The position numbers and the translations under genes are program-made. Source: Streptomyces angustmyceticus (lineage in GTDB: Bacteria > Actinomycetota > Actinomycetes > Streptomycetales > Streptomycetaceae). From it: DNA of 64,000 nt. The stretch is from positions 2,170,001 to 2,234,000 of the forward strand of contig NZ_CP082945.1 of assembly GCF_019933235.1 (NCBI RefSeq), given 5' to 3'. Positions 60,283 through 64,000 of the stretch are shown in pieces (the stretch's first letter is position 1; the number at the start of each line of letters is the position of its first letter). A model generated the notes under the pieces. The model saw nothing but the letters and a program-made list of their open reading frames with translations, did not search any database and was not told the origin of the DNA.

Positions 60283-61668
60283 ATGTCCAGCGCCACCAGG
60301 GCTCGACGCCGCAATGGGCGGCAACAGCAGCAACAGCCTTCCGCTGCCCCGCAATACGCGGGAAATGCTGGCCAAAACGGTACAGCTTCGGGCAACAGAG
60401 GAAATGGCGACCGGGATTCCGCAGCCCGTCCGGTCGGCCCGGTGGCACCGCGGCTGCGCCAGCAGGCCGGAACCATCGGCGGGGTGCGCGTCCAGCAACT
60501 GGCCATCATCGAACTCGCCGCCGCGCTGGTGCTGGTGGGCTGGACGATCCACCCGGCCGCGCTGACCGCGGCCATCGTGATCGCGGCCCTGCTGGTCGTC
60601 TTCGCGCTCGGCCGGCGGCGGAGGATTCCGCTCCCGGAGTGGATCACGACCGTGCGCGCCATGAAGCGCCGCGGCAAGGAGAGCGCGGCCGCGCTGGCCG
60701 CCACGCAGGGCGTGGACCCCGCGTTCGCGCCGGTGGTGGAGTGTGAACCGGCGCTGCAGACCTACGAGTTCACCACCGAGGCGGACCAGCGCGCCATCGG
60801 CTTCGTCGGTGACGGGACGTTTCTGACGGCCCTCGTGCAGGTGGACGCCCGTGACGAGCCGCTGCGGCCGCAGCGCGGCAGCCACATGCTGCCGCTGGAG
60901 GTGCTGCACACCGCGCTCGACATCGAGGACATCCACCTCGAATCGGTGCAGTTCGTGCAGTACACCCAGCCCGCGCCGGCGCCGCACCTGCCCGAACAGG
61001 CCGTCGCGGCCCGCTCGTACGCCCCGCTGCAGGCCCAGTCCCAGACGCCGGCGCTGCAGCTGACCTGGATCGCCCTCAAGCTCGACCCCGAGCTGTGCGC
61101 GGAGGCGATCGAGGCCCGTGGCGGCGGGATGGAGGGCGCCAAGCGGTCGCTGCTGCGCGCCGCCGACCAGCTCGTCAGCCGGCTGACCGCACACGGCGTA
61201 CGCGCCAAGGTGCTCGCCGAGCGCGAGGTCGTGGCCGCCATCGGTACCGCGGTGTGCGTCAGCCCGCGGGCCGCCAACGGGGCGATGGGGCGCGACGGCC
61301 GGGCGGCCCGCCGCACCCAGGAGACGACCCGGGCCATGCGCTGCGACGACCGCTGGCACACCACCTACTGGATCGGCCGCTGGCCCCAACTCGGCGAGGG
61401 CGGTGCCCCGTTGGCGGCGGTCACCCAGCTGCTGACCAGCACCAGGGCGATGGCGAGCACCTTCACGCTGACCGCCACCCACGGCGGCGGCCGCGCCCCG
61501 GCCATCTCGGGATACGTCCGTCTTTCCACCCGCAGTGAGAACGAACTCTCCGCCGCCCAGAGCGAGTTGGAGCGCCGTTCCGGTTCCGTGAAGGTCGGGC
61601 TCGTACGGCTCGACCGGGAACAGCTGCCCGGCCTGCTGGCCACGCTCCCCCTCGGAGGTACCCGCTGA
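60283..61668 (+). CDS. eccE: Type VII secretion protein EccE
   Basis: 461 residues. Basic Gln-rich N-terminus (RRRNGRQQQQQ), two membrane helices (about residues 70-105, QLAIIELAAALVLVGWTIH and LTAAIVIAALLVVFAL), then a soluble mixed domain, the EccE shape. It stabilises the ESX membrane complex from its outer rim. ATG at 60283 with GAGGAG upstream. Stop and the next start share an A (TGATG). Confidence 0.88.
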   Translation: MSSATRARRRNGRQQQQQPSAAPQYAGNAGQNGTASGNRGNGDRDSAARPVGPVAPRLRQQAGTIGGVRVQQLAIIELAAALVLVGWTIHPAALTAAIVIAALLVVFALGRRRRIPLPEWITTVRAMKRRGKESAAALAATQGVDPAFAPVVECEPALQTYEFTTEADQRAIGFVGDGTFLTALVQVDARDEPLRPQRGSHMLPLEVLHTALDIEDIHLESVQFVQYTQPAPAPHLPEQAVAARSYAPLQAQSQTPALQLTWIALKLDPELCAEAIEARGGGMEGAKRSLLRAADQLVSRLTAHGVRAKVLAEREVVAAIGTAVCVSPRAANGAMGRDGRAARRTQETTRAMRCDDRWHTTYWIGRWPQLGEGGAPLAAVTQLLTSTRAMASTFTLTATHGGGRAPAISGYVRLSTRSENELSAAQSELERRSGSVKVGLVRLDREQLPGLLATLPLGGTR

Positions 61669-62510
61669 TGGCCTCTCCCACCTATCAGCCCCGCGTCAAC
61701 ACCAGCGGCAACGGCTGGCGCAATCCCCCCATCGGGGGCGGCGTCAGCGGCGGTCGGCTCTCGCACCAGCCGCGCCCCGACGAGGAGCAGTCGGGCCCGA
61801 CCGGCCCGAAGCCCCGGCCCGGTTTCGGCCTGCGCGGCCCGCGGCGCAGCCCGCACGTCCTGACCGCCGAGTCGCTCGCCTCGCTGACCCTGCCGGTCGG
61901 CGACGACGGCGTGATCATCGGCATCGACCCGCAGAACCAGCCCGCCGTGCTGAGCCTGCTGCGTCCGTCGCCGATGGAGATCGCGCTGGTCGGCAGCATG
62001 TGGATGGCACAGGTGCTGGCGCTGCGCACGGTCGCCACCGGCGCCCGGGTCGCCGTCGAGACGGCGCGGCCGCCGGCCTGGGCCCAGATGGCACAGGCCG
62101 CGGGCGGCGGCCAGCAGTGCGTCTCCGTCCACGACGTACGGCAGATCGCTCCCCAGGGACCGTCGGTTTCCAGCCCGGTGCTGGTCGTACGGGACATGGG
62201 CGCGCGCCCGCCGCGCAATCAGCTCGCCCCGAGCCCCTGGCAGTCGGTGCTGACCGTGCTGCCGTTCCTCGGGCCGCGGTCGCCGCAGATGCTCAGCCGC
62301 GCCGATCTGGTCGGTCTGCAGCGGCTTTCGCCCGAGGAGGCGGAGGTTGTGACGCGAATCATGCGGCTGCCGGAGCAGGTCGGCGCGGTGCTGCCGACGC
62401 TCAGCGACAACGCCATGCTGTGGTGCTCGCGCGACGGCCACCAGTTCGTGATGACCCAGCCCACGGAGGCGGAGACCAACCTGCTCGGCGGGCCGCGCCG
62501 AATGGACTGA
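61668..62510 (+). CDS. Conserved ESX-linked protein downstream of eccE, function unknown
   Basis: 280 residues. Gly/Pro/Arg-rich N-terminus (about 1-60), then a globular part with alternating beta strands and helices (LTLPVGDDGVIIGIDPQNQPAVLSLLRP..., about 73-270). No signal peptide or membrane helix. Translation coupled to eccE by TGATG, so it likely works with EccE at the cytosolic face. I do not recognise a fold. Confidence 0.82.
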   Translation: MASPTYQPRVNTSGNGWRNPPIGGGVSGGRLSHQPRPDEEQSGPTGPKPRPGFGLRGPRRSPHVLTAESLASLTLPVGDDGVIIGIDPQNQPAVLSLLRPSPMEIALVGSMWMAQVLALRTVATGARVAVETARPPAWAQMAQAAGGGQQCVSVHDVRQIAPQGPSVSSPVLVVRDMGARPPRNQLAPSPWQSVLTVLPFLGPRSPQMLSRADLVGLQRLSPEEAEVVTRIMRLPEQVGAVLPTLSDNAMLWCSRDGHQFVMTQPTEAETNLLGGPRRMD

Positions 62511-62582
62511 CCACCACCGCGGGCCGGTTGCCCCGCGGGCGCTTCGCGCACCGCGTACACAGCCGGCCGCAGGCACCGCTCC

Positions 62583-62608
62583 ACGGGCGCACCCACGGGT
62601 GCGCCCGT
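62583..62608 (+). terminator. Hairpin downstream of the eccE operon
   Basis: 11-bp stem ACGGGCGCACC/GGTGCGCCCGT with four-base loop, 72 bases past the stop. No T-tract. The remaining 62609-62842 holds no gene; the promoter of the next gene should lie there but I could not place it. Confidence 0.6.
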
Positions 62609-62842
62609 CAGCGTGCCGAGGGCCCGAAGACGACAGGGCACCGACTGCCGCTACCGGCCGACTCTTGATTAGGCTGTATGGGAGAGCCGCAGGAGCACAG
62701 CACGACGGCAGTCGAAACGGGGACGAAGGCAGCTAGTGTTGGCGCAACCCCGGGTGGTGTGTTCCGACTTCCGCTACATCCGATCGATCCGCCTGTATCC
62801 GGTCCTGCCGTTCAGGTGCGTTGCAGTACACCAGGAGGCACA

Positions 62843-64000
62843 GTGAACGAGCAGGAGGCTTTCCGTCCGGACGGAAACGATCCTGACGACGACCAGTCCG
62901 AGTTCGACCTGACCGGTGAGTTCAAGATCGATTTCGCCGCACCGGCCTGGTACGCGAGCAACGACACCAGCGGTGGGGGCACGAGTGCCGCCTCCCCCGC
63001 GACTCCTCCTGCGTCTTCGCCCACCCCTCCGCCCGCCGGGACCCCGTCGCCCCTCGGCCCGCCCACCGGTCAGCCGCTGTCCGGGCCCGCCCAGGGCACG
63101 CCCGGAATCCCGCAGCAGCAGGGCACACCCGGCATTCCGCAGCAGGGTGCGCCGACGGCTCCGCCGCCCGTGGACACCGCGCCCCCGGGCTTCCCGACGC
63201 TGCGCCCGCAGGACGCCGGCCAGGACACACCGGCCACCGCGGCTCCCGGGCCCGAGGCGTCCGTGGAGGCCGCGCCGGTCGCGAACGACGGCGCGGGCGC
63301 CGGTAATCGGCGCTCCGGCACGGACGACCCGTCGGCCTCCCTGTGGGACGACGACGAGGACACCGCACCGGAGACGGACAGCGCCGCCGAGGCCGGCGCC
63401 GCACCCGCCGTGACGGCGCAGCCGCAGACCGCGGAGGCGCCGCAGCCGGAAGCCCCCGTGGCGCCGCAGGCCGCCGAGGGCGCGGCTCCGGCCCCCGAGG
63501 CCACTGCCACCCCCGTCCAGCCGGCCCCCGAGGCCACGCCGCAGGGCGCACAGCCCGCCCCGGCCCAGCCGCAGCCGCAGCCGCAACAGGCCGCGCCCCA
63601 GCAAGGCATGCCGCAGCAAGGCGTACCGCAGCAGGGAGTGCCCCAGCAGACGGCTCCGCAGGGCGTTCCCCAACAGGGCATGCCCCAGCAGGGTGCTCCG
63701 TGGGGCGCCGCGGCCGAGGGCCAGCAGCAGGGTGTGCCGGGGCAGGGCGCCCTGCCGCCACTGCCGGCGGAGTTCCAGCCGGCGGACCCGCGGATGGCCC
63801 AGGCCCAGGCCCAGGCCGCCCAGCAGGGCCAGCAGGGCCAGCAGGGCCAGCAGCAGGCTCCGGCACAGCAGCACCAGCAGGCGCAGCAGCCGCAGGCCGG
63901 CTATCCGCAGGGACAGCCCGCCCAGCAGGGCGGCTACCCGCAGCAGCAGGGCGTCCCCGGCCAGCAGCAGTCCGGTTACGGCTATCCGCAGTCCGGCTAC
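62843..64000 (+). CDS. Pro/Gln/Ala-rich protein, N-terminal part (EspI-like candidate; 3' end outside window)
   Basis: 386 codons from GTG at 62843, open to the window end. A textbook AGGAGG lies five bases upstream. The first 35 residues are acidic with EFDLTGEFKIDFAAPAWY, a conserved-looking block; then come long Pro/Ala/Gln/Gly stretches with short repeats (PQQGxPQQG). No signal peptide. Proteins with such a disordered N-terminus and a C-terminal MinD/ParA-like ATPase (EspI in ESX-1) occur at this place in actinobacterial ESX loci; the ATPase would lie beyond the window, so this is an inference. Confidence 0.8.
   Translation, partial: MNEQEAFRPDGNDPDDDQSEFDLTGEFKIDFAAPAWYASNDTSGGGTSAASPATPPASSPTPPPAGTPSPLGPPTGQPLSGPAQGTPGIPQQQGTPGIPQQGAPTAPPPVDTAPPGFPTLRPQDAGQDTPATAAPGPEASVEAAPVANDGAGAGNRRSGTDDPSASLWDDDEDTAPETDSAAEAGAAPAVTAQPQTAEAPQPEAPVAPQAAEGAAPAPEATATPVQPAPEATPQGAQPAPAQPQPQPQQAAPQQGMPQQGVPQQGVPQQTAPQGVPQQGMPQQGAPWGAAAEGQQQGVPGQGALPPLPAEFQPADPRMAQAQAQAAQQGQQGQQGQQQAPAQQHQQAQQPQAGYPQGQPAQQGGYPQQQGVPGQQQSGYGYPQSGY
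63586..64000 (+). repeat. Pro-Gln-Gly coding repeats
   Basis: Short imperfect in-frame repeats: GCxCCGCAGCAGGG-type units encoding PQQG(M/V/A), then CAGCAGGGC units (QQG, 63811-63850) and GGCTAYCCGCAG units (GYPQ) up to the window end. Low complexity, likely unstable in length between strains. Confidence 0.85.

Noticed and set aside
39624-64000. Whole ESX locus as a novel secretion system
   Set aside because: EccB, EccC, EccD, EccE, MycP, EsxA and EsxB are all recognisable and such loci are described in S. coelicolor and S. scabies.

Overview
The window is a piece of a high-GC actinomycete chromosome, almost certainly a Streptomyces. Coding sequence has very strong third-position G/C bias, GTG and TTG starts are frequent, and the gene content (OsaA/OsaB/OsaC osmostress proteins, ClgR, FtsK with an Ala/Lys-rich N-terminus, a Streptomyces-type ESX secretion locus without EccA) is typical of that genus. 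From memory, the gene order runs parallel to the S. coelicolor region SCO5717-SCO5761; I could not check this. Only the 16S-23S-5S operon departs from the base composition of its surroundings.

Layout. 1-4.8 kb (+): end of an Lhr helicase, a Nei-type DNA glycosylase and a short-chain dehydrogenase, then a small membrane protein on the opposite strand. 4.9-12.7 kb (-): a Dps ferritin behind an AT-rich inverted repeat, the regulator ClgR, the translationally coupled set rimO-pgsA-cinA, a RodZ-like HTH membrane protein and ftsK. 12.8-22.2 kb: response regulator OsaB and the 1838-residue hybrid kinase OsaA (-), divergent from the RsbW-PAS-GAF-GAF-PP2C protein OsaC (+). 22.4-29.1 kb (-): tRNA-Thr, a shortened DegT-family protein without its PLP lysine, then a full rRNA operon driven by four related promoter-like repeats. 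29.1-39.5 kb: RNase J, DapA and ThyX (-), two small membrane proteins (+), a TPR-like membrane protein, DapB, M16 peptidase, PNPase and ribosomal protein S15 (-).

39.6-64 kb is a type VII (ESX) secretion locus: eccD (-), eccC (+), two helical-hairpin (WXG100-like) genes (-), a small acidic gene, an operon of a P-loop protein with an Arg in place of the Walker Lys followed by a three-domain immunity-type protein (+), then a long minus-strand run (esxB, esxA, mycP, an EspC-like protein, a PPE-like Gly-rich protein, a second mycosin, a broken third mycosin, a membrane protein), eccB (-), eccE and a conserved partner (+), and finally the start of a Pro/Gln-rich protein that runs off the window. 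EccB, EccC, EccD and EccE should form the membrane channel, EccC powers it, mycosins cap it at the cell surface, and the WXG100-like proteins are substrates; three of them end with the YxxxE export signal.

The ESX apparatus is a known system. The less described parts are (1) the operon joining the atypical P-loop protein to a protein built from an Imm35/YrhB-like domain, a deaminase domain with its catalytic residues lost and a SUKH-4-like domain; (2) duplication and decay of mycosin genes, with an internally deleted copy; (3) the lysine-less DegT remnant next to the rRNA operon; (4) ten exactly 92-codon HAMP-type units in OsaA; (5) an uncharacterised 17-bp palindrome upstream of esxBA and a G-quadruplex-type repeat at 51.3 kb. 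All calls were made by reading the sequence; no database search was run.
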